A stretch of 64,000 nt of DNA from assembly GCA_025506515.1 (NCBI GenBank), contig CM046453.1:41113727-41177726 (forward strand), read 5' to 3'. The notes under the pieces were generated by a model. The model worked only from the letters and a program-made list of their open reading frames with translations, did not search any database and had not been told where the DNA came from. The translations under genes were made by a program, and so were the position numbers. The DNA is from Flaveria trinervia (Eukaryota > Streptophyta > Magnoliopsida > Asterales > Asteraceae). This document shows, in pieces, positions 33,738-46,370 of this stretch (the first letter of the stretch is position 1; every line of letters begins with the position of its first letter).

Positions 33738-34401
33738 TGATCAACATCAGTATAGGGAAATTATTGGATCTCTGATGTATCTCACAACAAGTACACCTGA
33801 TATCATGTTTGCAACTTGTATTTGTGAAACATATTAAGCTTCTCCGAAGGTGTCTCATCTAGTTGATGCCAAGATAATCCTTGGAAAGCTTAAAGGAGCA
33901 CCTAAGCTAGATCTCTGATATCCAAGGAACAATAACTCCACTCTATGGCTACACTCATAGTGATTATGGTGGCTGCAATATCAACAAGAAATCAACATCA
34001 GGAGGATGTCAATTTCTTGGTGGAAGGATAATCTCATGGCAATGCAAGAAGAAATCCAATGTCTCAATATCATCTGCTAAAGCTGAATATATTATTGCTG
34101 TTAGTTGTTGTGCTCAACTGCTACGGATTCAAAACCGGTTGTTAGATATGGATTCAATTTCATGAAGACTCCTATTCACATTGACAACAAGAGTGCCATT
34201 TCTATTGTAGAAAATCCTGTCTAGCACTCCAAGACAAAGCACATTAACATCAGGTATCATTTCATTAGAGATATTCATGAGAAACCTAATTAAACTAGTC
34301 AAAGTTGACTCAATGAACAATATGATGATTTGTTCACCAAGACATTTGATGAACAAAGATTTAAGTATCTTATTACGGCTATTGGTATGATAAACGTTGA
34401 T
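33738..34401 (+). pseudogene. Stray RNase H domain (element J0)
   Basis: Runs from a DQHQYREIIGSLMYLTTSTPD-like start (frameshifted) through YTHSDYGGC, KKSTSGGCQFLGGRIISWQCKK, SSAKAEYIIAVSCCAQLL, HIDNKSAISIVENP and HSKTKHINIRYHF to FDEQRFKYLITAIGMINVD-stop at about 34401. It is closer to the RNase H of A than to those of B or E. Stops and shifts are frequent. It is not preceded by its own RT, so it is a chimeric or deletion-joined remnant. Confidence 0.85.
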
Positions 34402-34539
34402 TAGTCTATCTCATTTGAAAACCTTTTCAAAATATGTATTGTCTTTGTCAATACAATCTAATCCCTATTACAAAAGGTGTTTCTTTAAAATTTTGACTAA
34501 GTGTGAGTTCTTCCAAAGAGAAATTCCCTCGGAAGATGT
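34402..34539 (+). other. Spacer between J0 RNase H and the J LTR
   Basis: About 140 bp without coding sequence or hairpin array. It contains CCCTCGGAAG, resembling the A-type motif. If J0 once had an accessory ORF here, it has been deleted. Confidence 0.45.
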
Positions 34540-35235
34540 TGTTGCACCCTGAAAGGATCATACATGCCAATTACATGGGTGAGTTGATGGTAGTTCTGCT
34601 GGATTTCCCCAAGTCCGAGAACTTATGCGGATGAAGATCCTGCAGAAGAAGAAGTATTGGCTTACCGCTTTTGTCAATGCGGAAGGCAAAAGACAAATGC
34701 TCACAAGCATTTGTTCTTCCGCATTATCAAATGCGGAAGACCAAAAAGTAATGCGGACAAGTGCACACAAGTATTTGTTCATTCGCATTACCCAATGTGG
34801 ATGACCAATATACTAATGCGGATCATCAAGTGAAGAAATGCTAATCAAGTCCATCTCACCTGCATTTGCCAATGCGGATGAACAAGTAGAGATGCGGATC
34901 AAGACATAGACTAGTTCTGATGTATATGTTAGGGGTAGTTTAGTCATTTTGTAAAAAATGCATCTTGTCTGCCTATAAATAGAATAGAAGACCTCATACA
35001 TGAGGTGATAGAAAATTAACAATTAGAATATTTTGTATTCTCTAGGTGCATTATTACTTTCCTTGCTAAACCCTAGTAGTCATTGTAATCAATCACCTTT
35101 ATTAATATATATAAAGCATATAAGACTATTTCTTTTGCATTGAATGTTTCTTGATTGTATGATTCCGCCATTCAATCATTAATTCAATCATTATATTCGG
35201 TCCTAAGTGAGAATCTCAATCTCATAAGGCAGTCA
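34540..35235 (+). repeat. LTR of element J (about 695 bp)
   Basis: The end (...AAGGCAGTCA) is fixed by the PBS; the start is uncertain, with candidate TG positions at 34537, 34540 and 34543. Positions 34620-34890 carry the word TCCGCATT/AATGCGGA, including a perfect hairpin at 34717-34738 (9-bp arms TTCCGCATT/AATGCGGAA, 4-nt loop). The TATA box CCTATAAATAG is at 34972-34982. The LTR has pol-like sequence on its left and leader plus gag on its right. Confidence 0.75.
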
Positions 35236-35237
35236 AT

Positions 35238-35249
35238 TGGTATCAGAGC
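35238..35249 (+). other. Primer binding site of J
   Basis: TGGTATCAGAGC, two bases after the LTR end. Confidence 0.94.
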
Positions 35250-35607
35250 TTTGGCTCTCGGTTCGTTTTCAGATCTACCAAAACCTAAATAGAACTTGAT
35301 TAATGTGGTGATTGAGTTGCTAATAAAGTATTCTATCATCTCTACTTAGTAAACAACAGAAAATACTCCTATCAACACGTTCTCACAAAAACCTATAGAT
35401 CACCCTGTTACTATTTAAGCGATTTCTATCAAGCACATAGCAACAGACTTCATTCTCAAAGCTGTGAATAGTTGAAATAGCAAAATTAACAACAAGAATC
35501 TTAGAAAAATAACAGATCTGATTATGAAATTTGTTTGGACAAGTTGGACTAATTGAACCTAAAATTCATCTAATCTGTAACTAAACAAGTTATAACTACC
35601 TGTTAAA

Positions 35608-38600
35608 ATGGATTCTCACAGTTTCTAAAAACTTGGCCATACACCTAAACCTCCTATGCTTAAACACAAATCTATGTTTAAATAATGTAAAATCAGGTTC
35701 AAGAATTATATTACACATGTAGATCTTGATTTTCGGAACTCAATATGCAAGGGGCCACACGTCCTTGTCACTCTGTCTGCAGATCAAGCTACTATCTATA
35801 AAATTGCAAGGATACCCATTAAAGATCTAACTCTTGATAATGAAGATTACAAAAAAATTAAGATTGATCTGAAGGCTTACTCTATCCTAACTCAAGCACT
35901 CAAGATGGATGTGCTAAAAATATTTGTGAAGTATGGTACTGCAAAAGCTATATGGGAGGCACTACAAATCATGTGTGAGGGAAGCAGTGAAGTTGCAGAA
36001 ATTAACAAGGACAAGCTTGGTAATCAGTATGAAACATTTCATCACTCTAAGGGGGAGTCAATATACAAACAACTTTACAGATTTGTACAGTTGGTAAATG
36101 ACTTGGAAATCATGGGAGTCACTTACAAGGTCAAGGAATTAAACAAGAAAATGTTGCACAACCTTCCTGATAACTTGAAACAGTATGTAACAATGCTGAA
36201 AAATACTCTTGATCATGGGATTACTACTTTGCATATCATGATAGCCAAAATAGAAGCATTAGAACTTCATGAAAGAAGCAAAACTCTTGGTGGACCAAGA
36301 GTGATTGAAGCATACAAATTTCCATCAGAATCTCAAAAGGTGGAAAATGCCTTCATTACTGAGGAGGATGATCTCATCTCATCAAGAGATCAACTGAATA
36401 CCACAGGGTTCATTGCAACTCCATCAACTAATCATCAATCAACATCATCCCAAGCATCCAGAGTCACTGCTGCTCTTACAACCACTCCTGAAGACCCAAG
36501 ATCTGAAGAACAAAAGGCAACTTACAATGCCTTTGTTGCAAGATTTGAAGCATATTTATGGGGAAGACTCACATATGCTCATCTGATCTAGGAAGATCTG
36601 GTGGAAATAGATCCAGATGATGTGGAAGAAATGGATCCAGATGATGTGGAAGAAATGGATATGCAATGCCAAATGGCCATGATTGCTGTGAGAGCAAAGA
36701 AATTTTTCAGAAAAGTCAGAAAGCTCAGCCTTAATGAAAATACAAAGCTTGGATATGATAAATCCAAAATGAGATGCTTAAACTGTGGCATGGCTGGCCA
36801 CTTCTCCAGAGAATGCAATGCCCCCAAAGAAACAACTTTTAAAGGAATTCTCAAGGCCATTCATCCTCACAGACTAACTCAAGCTTTCACTCGAATTGTC
36901 AACAGCAGCAGTATCATCATCCACAACAACATCATTCATATCACAATCCACCTCAACTGACAAACGAAGCTAATGGTAGCAGTCAGTCATCTGCTAATGC
37001 TTTCGTGATAAAGCAAGATGGGGTATGTGACTGGAGCATGTGTGCAGAGGAAGTCAAGCCTCAATTTCAAAATCATGCACTTATGGCTCACATCAACGAT
37101 GGTCCATCTCCAATGCCTACTAAGGTAAAATCTAACCTTTGTAGTGAAAAATGTATTACTGAGTTGCATGGTTATAAAGAGCATAACCATAAACTGGTAG
37201 ATCTAATTAAAGAAGAAAAGGTGAAGTCAGAGATGATGAAAAGAGACATAAAAGGCTTTGATATCAAAATAAAATCTCTCATCTCTGCCTTTGAAAAACT
37301 GTATGGTGAAAAGTACACTCTTGCAGCTAAGAATGAGTTACTAACTAAAAAATTAGCTCAATCTAAGGCGGAACATACACTTACTGAAGTGAAACTTGAA
37401 AAGTTTCAACTGTCTTTAGTAAAGCTGCAAGAGATGCTTGATTCTCAAAACGATCCAAACAACATGTCGGGTATTGTGTATAATTCATGTCCTCCACCAT
37501 ACAATGACAACTACACTATCATGCCTCAATCTATCACACTCAATGTGGAAATTGAAACTAAAACTATGGAACCAAAATCTATAGTAAAACAAGTAACCAA
37601 TCCTCAAAACAAACCTGATGTTTATATTGTAACAAATGAGGATAAAATCAAATTAGGACACCCAATCAAAATCAAGAGTGTTCAGACAAGGCAGTGAGTG
37701 TCATCAAACCCACAAGCCCTGTAAAGGCAATTGTTGCATTTATAAAATTCATAGCTTCTATTTTGAAAGGTAAAAAGAAGTATGTGAAGTCAGTTAAACG
37801 CACTGCTGAAAGCAGGTCTGATAATGAGATTATATCTCCAAAAAATCAATCAAATCAGACAATGTTTCACTGCAAAAGAAACAAAATAGATCACTGATTT
37901 CAACGTGTAAAACTCTGTCAGACCCTCAATCTTCAAAATCAAGACAGGGTGTTGGTTTTGATATATGTAGTAAGGAACACGTTGATCAATTTGAGAAAGA
38001 GGTATAGAAAGGGTTGAAGAAACAAAAACAACCAAGAAAGTCTAACAAAAAGGCTGATTTGATTCATCCCCCAAGCAAAAGAAAGTGGCTCAGCAACAAA
38101 TGAGAAAATCAGCTGAGTCCCATAAATCAAAATCTGATTCCAGCAACAAACAAATGTATTGTGACATTTGTGATATGTTCAATCACAAAAGAGAAAAGTG
38201 CTTTTACAACCAATATTGATCTATCTGTGACATGAACAACCACTTAACCAAAAACTGTTATTTTAACAAATATTGTTCAGTCTGTGATATGAACAATCAC
38301 AATACATCTGATTGTTATTTCAATCAAAAGGGATTGAGAATTCCTCAAAACAAACCTATCTTAACAACATCATCAGGCAAAACACAAGTGAGGAGTCATT
38401 TGCATAATAGTCAATCTAGAACATCTTGATCACTCAATGATATGTGTAAAAGAAAAGAAATATGGAAAAGTGAAAGAAGAAACCATTTCATTAATCAAAA
38501 GTCTGACTTTTCAAAACCCAAAATGATATTTGAAAATCAAAGCAGTTTAAATTTCTTCTAAAGAATAGAGATCAGAGATTTCACTACTCGTCTGTTGATG

Positions 38601-38752
38601 TTGATTAGAAGAATCCAGCAAGATATCATAAGCAATCTCCCAGGTTAGCTCTACATAGATCACAATTTAGAGGAAAGTATGAAGAAGTCACCATAATAGA
38701 TAGGAACGGGAAACCCAAGACCATCATGGCTTCGGATCCACATTCTAATTAG
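35608..38752 (+). pseudogene. Element J giant gag with triple C-terminal zinc knuckles
   Basis: ATG at 35608, stopped after six codons in this copy; ancestral stop TAG at 38750-38752, about 1048 codons. UBN2-like Gag (KAIWEALQIMCEGSSEVAE, NQYETFHHSKGESI, MLHNLPDNLKQYVTML, about 35850-36240), a duplicated acidic motif DPDDVEEMD at 36613-36660, CCHC CLNCGMAGHFSREC (about 36778-36819), coiled coil (37150-37440, KAEHTLTEVKLEKFQLSLVKL), then three tandem knuckle-like units at 38160-38315. Stops or shifts at 36591, 36958, 37697, 37897, 38219 and 38429. Although decayed, it is the most elaborate gag in the window. Confidence 0.88.
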
Positions 38753-38769
38753 TTCTTTTATGCTTTCAG
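38745..38769 (+). promoter_or_regulatory. Candidate 3' splice site at the gag/pol junction of J
   Basis: CTAAT (38745-38749) overlaps the gag stop TAG, followed by a 17-nt pyrimidine-rich run ending in TGCTTTCAG at 38769. This is the best-looking acceptor of the five. Confidence 0.6.
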
Positions 38770-39769
38770 GGTTATCCATCTAGGTCTAATAGCTTATGGT
38801 ATGTGGACAGTGGATGCTCCCGACACATGACTAGAGATGGTTCCCTCCTTCATGTCTTCAAGCATATACCAGGAACTATGGTGGCATTTGGTGGATATTC
38901 ATAAGGTGGTAGAATTACGGGTGAAGGATCTGTGACAAATAGGATGCTGAGCTTTGACAGAGTAAACTGCTGTGAACAAATAAACTTCAATCTGCTAAGT
39001 GTGTCTCAGATCTGTGACAAGAAATATTCAACTCACTTTACACACACTCACTGCTACATTTTGATACCTGGATTTTAGATCTATGAAGAATGGGTTGTCC
39101 TAAAGACGCCGAGGAAGAATAATACTTGTGTTTTAAACCTGTGTTCTGCATCACCTAAAGAAGAAACATGTCTTTTGACAAAAGCATCATTTGATGAGTC
39201 ATAGCTTTGGTACAAACCTTTGGGGCACACAAACTTTAAAAACCTAAACATATTGGTCAAAGGAAACCATGTCATTGGTCTTCCACAAAAAGAATTCCAC
39301 TTTGTTGATCAATGTTCAGCATGCCTCAAAGGAAAACAACACAAATCTTCTCATAAATCGAAGCTGGTGAACACAAACAATGCTCCATTGAAGCTACTTC
39401 ATATGGATCTGCTTGGACCAACTCATGTCAAGAGTATTGGAGAGAAATAGTATTGTTTGGTGATCATTGATGACTTTTCGCGATTTACATGGGTGGTCTT
39501 CTTACTTCATAAAAATGAGGCATCCCAAATAATTCCAAACTATATCACACGAATTGAAAATCAACTTGATCTTAAGGTCAAAACAATCAGAAGTGATAAT
39601 GGAACTGAATTTAAAAAAGAAGAAATGAGTTCTTTTTGTGCAACCAAAGGCATTGCCAATCAATTCAGTGCAGCTAGATCTCCTCAACAAAATGGGGTAA
39701 CTGAAAGAAGAAATAGAACACGGATTGAAGTAGCAAGAACAATGTTAGCCCATGCTAAGCTGTCAATCA
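38770..39769 (+). pseudogene. Element J protease and integrase, first part
   Basis: Protease motif LWYVDSGCSRHMTRDGSLL (about 38793-38850), VAFGGYS then a stop, NFNLLSVSQICDKK. The zinc region is LWYKPLGHTNFKNL ... QCSACLKGKQHKSSHK (39206-39357; the His expected after LW is Tyr). The integrase core has LHMDLLGPTH (39397), a stop at about 39448, RSDNGTEFKKEEM (39589) and PQQNGVTERRNRT (39683-39721). It is interrupted at 39770 by the solo LTR K. Removing K and one AATCA restores the expected AKLSITFSVEAIN reading. Confidence 0.9.
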
Positions 39770-42515
39770 TGTCATACCCTCAAAATCCACTGCGGAGTTT
39801 TACCGCGAGGCGTGTGAACAAACCAGGATCACAGTCAATAGTTACTCAGAACGACTCTAAATGCCATAATTTAAACATAATTAACCAAAATACCAACTTT
39901 AAACAATGCGGAAGCGTTTTTGAAAACAACCCAAGTCAATAAAGTATAACTTATGGCAAAACAAGTGCGAAACCAAAGAGTAAACTATAATTGTTAAAAA
40001 GTCAACTTGTCTTGAAGCATAGTGTCTTCAAATGCAGTGAACCGTGCAGTGGTCTTGTGGCAAGCAAGTTAAGGACCTGAGAAAAGCATACTAAAATGTC
40101 AACACATAGGTTGGTGAGTTCAAGAGTTTGAGTTCAATAAACATGTAAACAGTTGCGATAAATATAAGCAGTGTATGGTAATAGATAGCTAGTCTATTAT
40201 CAGTAAATGTTAATACATAGTGATTTTGCAATTGAAGCTGACTGTGATAGTTGTTGCCTCCTGTCACGACTTACCATGTCGTGACAATGTTCAATAGGAC
40301 AAATTGCACCCGGTTGACCTCGAGTCACACAGGTGGGGCTCGTCAGACCCAGTAGTACTACCCAAGTTTCCCCGCTATTAAATATTAACAATTCAAAAGT
40401 GTGAGGACTTTTCCCATGGTAACCTGCACTATATTAATATTATACACAACTTAAATAATAAAAGCGTTCGTATAAATACCAGTATGCTATCTCCCCCAAA
40501 AGAGATTAAGTAAAGAGTGGGGCATGAACTCACCTGATGTATGCAAAGGGTACTTAGGGTTTATTTTGAGAAACGAGAGGATAGCCAACCTTCACAGGTT
40601 ACCTAGATCATGTGAGTACATAAGTACGTGTAAATAAAAGACATATGAAACCCTAATCATACCAAAACCAAAGACTCAAGCTTCCAGAAAAATAGACACG
40701 TTTGACCTAGTTGACCCGTTTGACCCGTTGGTGACATTATGAGTTATAATTCAAATAAAGCCAATGAGCACATACAACATACATTATTAACATTCAAATA
40801 GTATCATACCTATGCTATATCAACCAGGTGTATCACTTAGATCATCATACAATCAAGTACTATACAAGTCATGCGAATCTATAACATTAACATCTCCACT
40901 AGTTATAATACAACTAACATGTCACACAAGGTTCAGCCTTTCATCACATGCCATGTGAAGCCACTCACGACTTCACATCCTAAACCCTGCCAATCCTACT
41001 AAGTAGGGGCCTCAGATCCGCACGCGTGTATAATAATCATAACCAAATTCTTTAAGCATATGCATTGCATTCACAACATCACAACAATCAATTACCAGAC
41101 CCAAGCATGATGTCCTACTACTACACAACATCCAAACCATACATGATCACCAATTCCAAATATCACACATGATTATCCAAGCATGCCATACAACTAATTT
41201 AACACGTTCTATCACACTAGAATTTATCCTTGAACATACTAGCAGGCTCCTAACATCCCAAACATGATCATAACATCATATTTCAACGTTTACACGAATA
41301 AAGTTTCCCTTTTGGGAAAGAACATCCCAAAATCTATCAAACATCCAAAGCATACATGAATTCATCAATAATACACCAATTCAAGCTCATACTAACATCT
41401 AGACATGATCAACAACACTTAAACACCCCAATCTAACAATCTTCATAAACAAAAGTTTCTACTTTTGGCAAGCTATGATCAACATCATCAAATTAAAGAT
41501 TTCTAGCATTCATAACAACAATTTAGCATCTAATCATCATCATGAACTCATCCATAACATCAATCCATCACTAGATCACTACTACATGCCAAATAAAGTT
41601 ACTATTCTTAGTAACCTATGAACAATGCATCAAAATCCCAACTTTCTTGCATAATCAATGTATTCTAACATTCATACAACCTATTAATCATCAAACCTTC
41701 ATTAAACAATCATCCATCATGCATAATCACAACAATTTCGAATTAGGGTTTGCTTCATAACCAAAGTTCATGATCAATCCACTAAAAACATAGAATTCTT
41801 GCATAATCGACGTTAACTAACATGTATACACTCTAACTAACATGTTAACATCATCAAACAACATCCAATTCAACCTAATAAGGATCAATTTCGAATCTAA
41901 GGTTCGACCATAATGAAGAACATCACAAAACACGAAAAATCTAACATTTAAACTTGTAATTGCTTGAAATCGATGCTTCCTAAATGTTATATGTCTTGTA
42001 ATCGAACCAAAATCACACGAAAATGCTTGTTCTTGGCTGATTTTCGAAGATGGGAGGGGTTAGATGGGTCATCGCGGCCGAAAGGTTGCATTAGGGTTTG
42101 AGGTTTTGTTTTAATTAATTTTAATTTACCTAATTACCCTTTTAACCCTTGTAATTTGTATTTTATAAAAACTAAGCTTTAAACTCTTTGTAAAGTGTTT
42201 TTAACTTCATAACATAAAGATATAAACTTATAAAATTCATTATATATCTTATCTTTATATAAACACAAGACATACGAATAAATAGACACGTTTCCTCGTT
42301 ACGCGATAAATTCTTTAATTAACCGTTTATAAATGTGTAAACACATAAACATAAACTAATACTCACATAATCACTTAGATTCACAACAAATTAACATTAT
42401 TCATTATTATTAGGTCACCAACGTTCAACGACAACTAGTGTGTGCTCACGACACGTGTATACAAGACTTAACGGAACTAACGGAGCTTGGTAACGGAAAT
42501 TTACCGGATGTCACA
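39770..42515 (-). repeat. Element K: 2.75-kb solo LTR of gypsy type
   Basis: Flanked by AATCA at 39765-39769 and 42516-42520. Ends are TGTCATACCC and GGATGTCACA on the plus strand; read on the minus strand it begins TGTGACATCC, common for Ty3/gypsy LTRs, so minus orientation is preferred. No ORF, PBS or polypurine-flanked internal region occurs inside, and the length fits the long LTRs of Tekay-like chromoviruses. A solo LTR arises by recombination between the two LTRs of a full element. The family assignment is inference. Confidence 0.8.
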
Positions 42516-42520
42516 AATCA

Positions 42521-43004
42521 CCTTTTCGGTAGAGGCCATTAACACTTCGTGCTTTGACAAAATCAAACTCTAATTGTATAAGAAAGCAACATGACTCCAT
42601 TTGAACTGCTCTTTCATAGAAAACCATTCATTGGATTTCTTAATCATTTGCTAGTCCTGATTCAATATTAAACACCCGAGACTATGTGGGAAAGTTTTCA
42701 TCAAGTCTGATGAAGGATTCTTTGTAGGTTATTATTCTGTTTCAAAGGCTTACAGAGTGTTTAATCCAAGATTAAACATTATTGATGAATCAACAAATGT
42801 TCAATTGAAGGAACATTCATTTCCCAAATCTAGAAATGGTCCCGACTAGTTGTTTGATATTGACTCATTCACAAAATAACTTAATGAATTTCACTTGTCT
42901 GATGCAGGAAATCTTCAGTCAGGTGACACTTCTTTAGCTGTAGAAAGAAGAGATGACTTTCCAGTGATTCCTCCTACATCTGCTAAATACATGAATGATG
43001 ATGT
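42521..43004 (+). pseudogene. Element J integrase C-terminal part
   Basis: Resumes after K with ITFSVEAINT, MTPFELLFHRKPFIGFLN, a frameshift, then GYYSVSKAYRVFNPRLNIIDESTNVQ and FDIDSFTK, the C-terminal copia integrase block. The acidic linker MSDAGNLQSGDTSLAVERRDD leads to 43004, where element D begins. No RT of J is found anywhere to the right in this window. Confidence 0.85.
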
Positions 43005-43971
43005 TGTTGGATTCTATGTGCCCAAGACACTTAGAATATTGATGTGGTTAGTACGTGATGATCCAAGTCGGGTTATACCCAATAACAAGCTTAGAAAACA
43101 CCAATTAATGTTTAATTGATGATATGATCATGCAATTAAATATTTACACCAATTTAGAAAATGGGTTTTCTAAACAAATTGCATAAGAGGTGGAACAAAT
43201 TATAAGGATAATTTGTTGATGAATTATTGTTATTCTTGTTATTTAAAAGGGGTTTAAATAACACTAATAATATATGAGTGTACTTTAATTAAAGTGTTTA
43301 ATTAAGAATACATATGTCACATTTATAAATCAAGTCTAGAAGGTGACTTTTTATTGTGTGACATGTGATTAGTTAATTTTTGTATTGTGATCATTTTAAA
43401 GGAGGGAAAACTCTTTTATTTTGAATCTTTTGGCCGCCCCCTTAAGGTCATTGGACCAACTTTGTGTCTTGAAAACACACACACTCTTAACTAGTCATAC
43501 ACTCAATTCATTCATCTATTCCAATACATGCAAAACACAAAAAAAAACTCTCCTCTCTCTCCCTCTCCATTTACGGATTCAGCAGCAAAAGGGGGTGAGT
43601 TTTGAGCTTTCTTGGTGTTATCTCTCCCTAACAAGAAGGGTTTTTGCCATAAGCTTTGGGTATACAAGCTTGAGGGTCTCTACTTTGAGCATCTTTGCCG
43701 ATTTCAAGCATCCAAAACCTCTCATCTTGGTCGTTTTTATGCTGGAGAAAGGTATATTGGCAGCCCCTTTTGTGGCTGTCATATTATGCTCGTTTCTTTG
43801 TTCATAGCTTGTTTTATTCACATAAATGATCCTTGTTATATGGGTTTGTTTTATACTCTAATATGGTTACCAAAACAACATATTTTCAGTTTATAAAAGG
43901 GTTTATAATGCTATATTTCCGCTGCGTTTTCAGAAAGTTTAAAAGGTTAAACTTCGTTTTATGTTCTAACA
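43005..43971 (+). repeat. 5' LTR of element D (967 bp)
   Basis: Starts TGTTGGATTCTATGTGCCC and ends GTTCTAACA. The inverted termini TGTTGGA/TCTAACA agree with those of C. The body contains a CTCTCCTCTCTCCC pyrimidine stretch (about 43550-43563) before the inferred transcript leader. Confidence 0.85.
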
Positions 43972-43981
43972 AACCCAATAA

Positions 43982-43995
43982 TGGAATCAAGAGCC
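43982..43995 (+). other. Primer binding site of D (decayed)
   Basis: TGGAATCAAGAGCC, like the C site (TGGCATCAAGAGCC) with one change, about 10 nt after the LTR end. Confidence 0.7.
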
Positions 43996-45416
43996 GGTGA
44001 TGTGGATGACTTGCTTGTTTTGTCCTTTAAAATTGATTTTAAAGGATGATTATAGACTTATTATAGGCTGGTTTTGGTTGATTGAATAAACCCCATGTCT
44101 CTCAAAGTTACATCATGCTTATGATTAAACTTTGAAAGATAGCAATGTTCATTGGTTGATATGCTTGATTGTTGTTTGTTTGGACAAACAAACCCAAATT
44201 TTCAGTTTATGTTGGCTGAAAATTTAGGGTTTCATGGGGTTTGTTTTGGTTATTGTATGATGATTATGTTTGTTCATATGATAGTGCATAACCTAGCTTT
44301 GACCTTATGTTTTGGATGATTTGAAATGGTTGGATATATTCATTCTATTGGGTTGTAATTTTGTGTTTATTATTTGGGTTGTAATTATTCATTCACTTGG
44401 TTATGTAATTAATATATTAGGTGCATTTCTTTTATTAGAAAAATGTATTAGGATACTATTTTGTAAAAGGAAGATGCACAAGATCAAGACCCAAAGATGG
44501 ACATCAAAGACATGGAAATTGAAGTATATGGATGCAATTTCAAGTGGGGTCCATGATGACCCCAATTTTATATTGGTTTCAACCCTTAGGAAAGACCTTA
44601 TGACCACACTTGTGATGGCAAACAAGTGTGGTCACAATAGTAGCTATGGTTATGCACATATGATTGTTAATGTTTATGCTTGTTTAAATGTTTCTTGTTT
44701 GTTTGAATGGTTGATGATTTGACATGCATAACAAACTCACTAACAACTTAACAAGCTGAAAATTGATGGTTCTAAAAGTTTACATAAAGTTATTAAAATG
44801 GTTTAATGATTTGAAAGATTAAAATTGGTTTTAATCAAAGGACCATAGGGTACCTTGTATTTGATAGCATGCAAATACAAGTACATAGAGTTTTCTAAAC
44901 TAATATTATGAAACCTCTAAATATTCTTTAACAAGATCAACACCATCCTTTTACACACCACTTGAGTCACTTGAGAACTCTTAGTGGGATAAAGGTCACC
45001 TAACCACTTTGAGGGAACTCGTGATTCAAGGTGAGAATGCCTTATTTGTGGGATAAAGGTCACCTAACCACTTGTTTTGGCAAACTCACATGTGGGTGTA
45101 AGTAGGGTGTCTTGATTTGCAAATCAAGTCAAATGGATCACCTAAGATGTGGTTTCCAAATGGTGTTGATGGGATTAACATGCCGACTTTACATATGATG
45201 TTTCAAGTCGATCCCATATTTCTAGAAGTTGCAAATGGTTGCAATCGTCAAACGTTGACCACCTTATTAATTTAAAACGTGGGATAAAGGTCACCTAACC
45301 ACAATTTAAATGTAATGTTGGATTCTAGATTTTAATATGAAAAGACCTTAAAAGGCTTTTATTATTAAAATTACAATATCGAAAATACTAAAATAAAACT
45401 TTGTTAAATTTTGTAG
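43996..45416 (+). other. Leader of element D
   Basis: Untranslated 1.4-kb leader with three copies of GTGGGATAAAGGTCACCTAA plus CCAC at 44984-45007, 45048-45071 and 45279-45302. The repeats are in the same arrangement as in C. A hydrophobic frame at 44312-44722 is not supported as a gene. Confidence 0.7.
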
Positions 45417-46370
45417 ATGGCCTCAAATAATGATAATTCCAATAACTCATCCGCGTCCAACCAATCTCTACAAGCGATCCTCCAAAAGGAATGTCTAAAT
45501 CATAACAACTTCATCGATTGGTATCGAAACTTGAGAATCGTTCTCAAGCAAGAGAGAAGATCGTATGTTTTAGACGACCCTATCCCCGATCAACCTAGCG
45601 AGGATGATGAGGAGGCCTACAACGATTGGCTGAAGTACACTGAGGACTCCGTCCAAGTGTCTTGTCTCATGCTAGCGAGCATGACTCCAGATCTCCAAAA
45701 GGAGTATGAACACCACGGAGCTTACGACATGATAACCCAACTAAAGGAAACGTTCCAACAGCAAGCAAGGGTTGAGCGCTTCGAAACGGTTCGAGCACTC
45801 CATCCATGTCGTATAGACGGCAACCAATCTGTTTCATCTTATGTACTTAAGATGAAAAGTCACATTGACCGCCTCGAGAGGCTTAATTGTCCCGTCTCGA
45901 AGGAATTGGCCACGGATTTGATCCTAAATGGCCTTACCAAGAGGTTCGAGACATTCGTGTTGAACTACAACATGAATGCTTGGGACAAAAGCATTGGTGA
46001 GCTTCACTCAATGCTCAAAACGGCCGAGGTGGCCATGGGTAAAAGGGTTTTACCCGTTCTCACCATCAATGAAGGTGGGAACAATAAAAGGCCTCGTCCC
46101 GCACCAAAGGCAAAGGTTGCCAAGGGTAAGGGACCCGTTTGAGGAAAAGGGAAAGGGGTGGCAAGGGTGCCACCCAAACCACAAGAGAAAAAGCAAAAGG
46201 TTGCTACTATCGACCCATGCTTCAATTGTGGGGAGATTGGACATTCGGCAAGGAATTGTCCTGTCCATCTCCAAGAGTTGAAAGCAAAGAGGGATGCCGG
46301 GCAGACCTCAGGTATTATATACATGATCCATATTGATTTAAACATGATATCCTCTAAGCATGGGTATTAG
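45417..46370 (+). pseudogene. Element D gag with zinc knuckle
   Basis: ATG at 45417 (MASNNDNSNNSSASNQSLQA), open for 241 codons: FIDWYRNLRIVLKQERRSYVLDDP, SCLMLASMTPDLQKEYEHH, LATDLILNGLTKRFETFVLNYN, then the basic segment APKAKVAKGKG and a TGA at 46140-46142 where C reads Trp. The next in-frame stretch has the CCHC CFNCGEIGHSARNC (about 46218-46260). It is better preserved than the gag of C and gives the reference reading for that lineage. Confidence 0.92.

Noticed and set aside
44312..44722. 136-codon hydrophobic frame in the D leader, with a 92-codon counterpart in C (24714-24992)
   Set aside because: Differences between C and D in the shared part are mostly amino-acid changing and the frames end differently, so conservation is at the DNA level rather than protein level.
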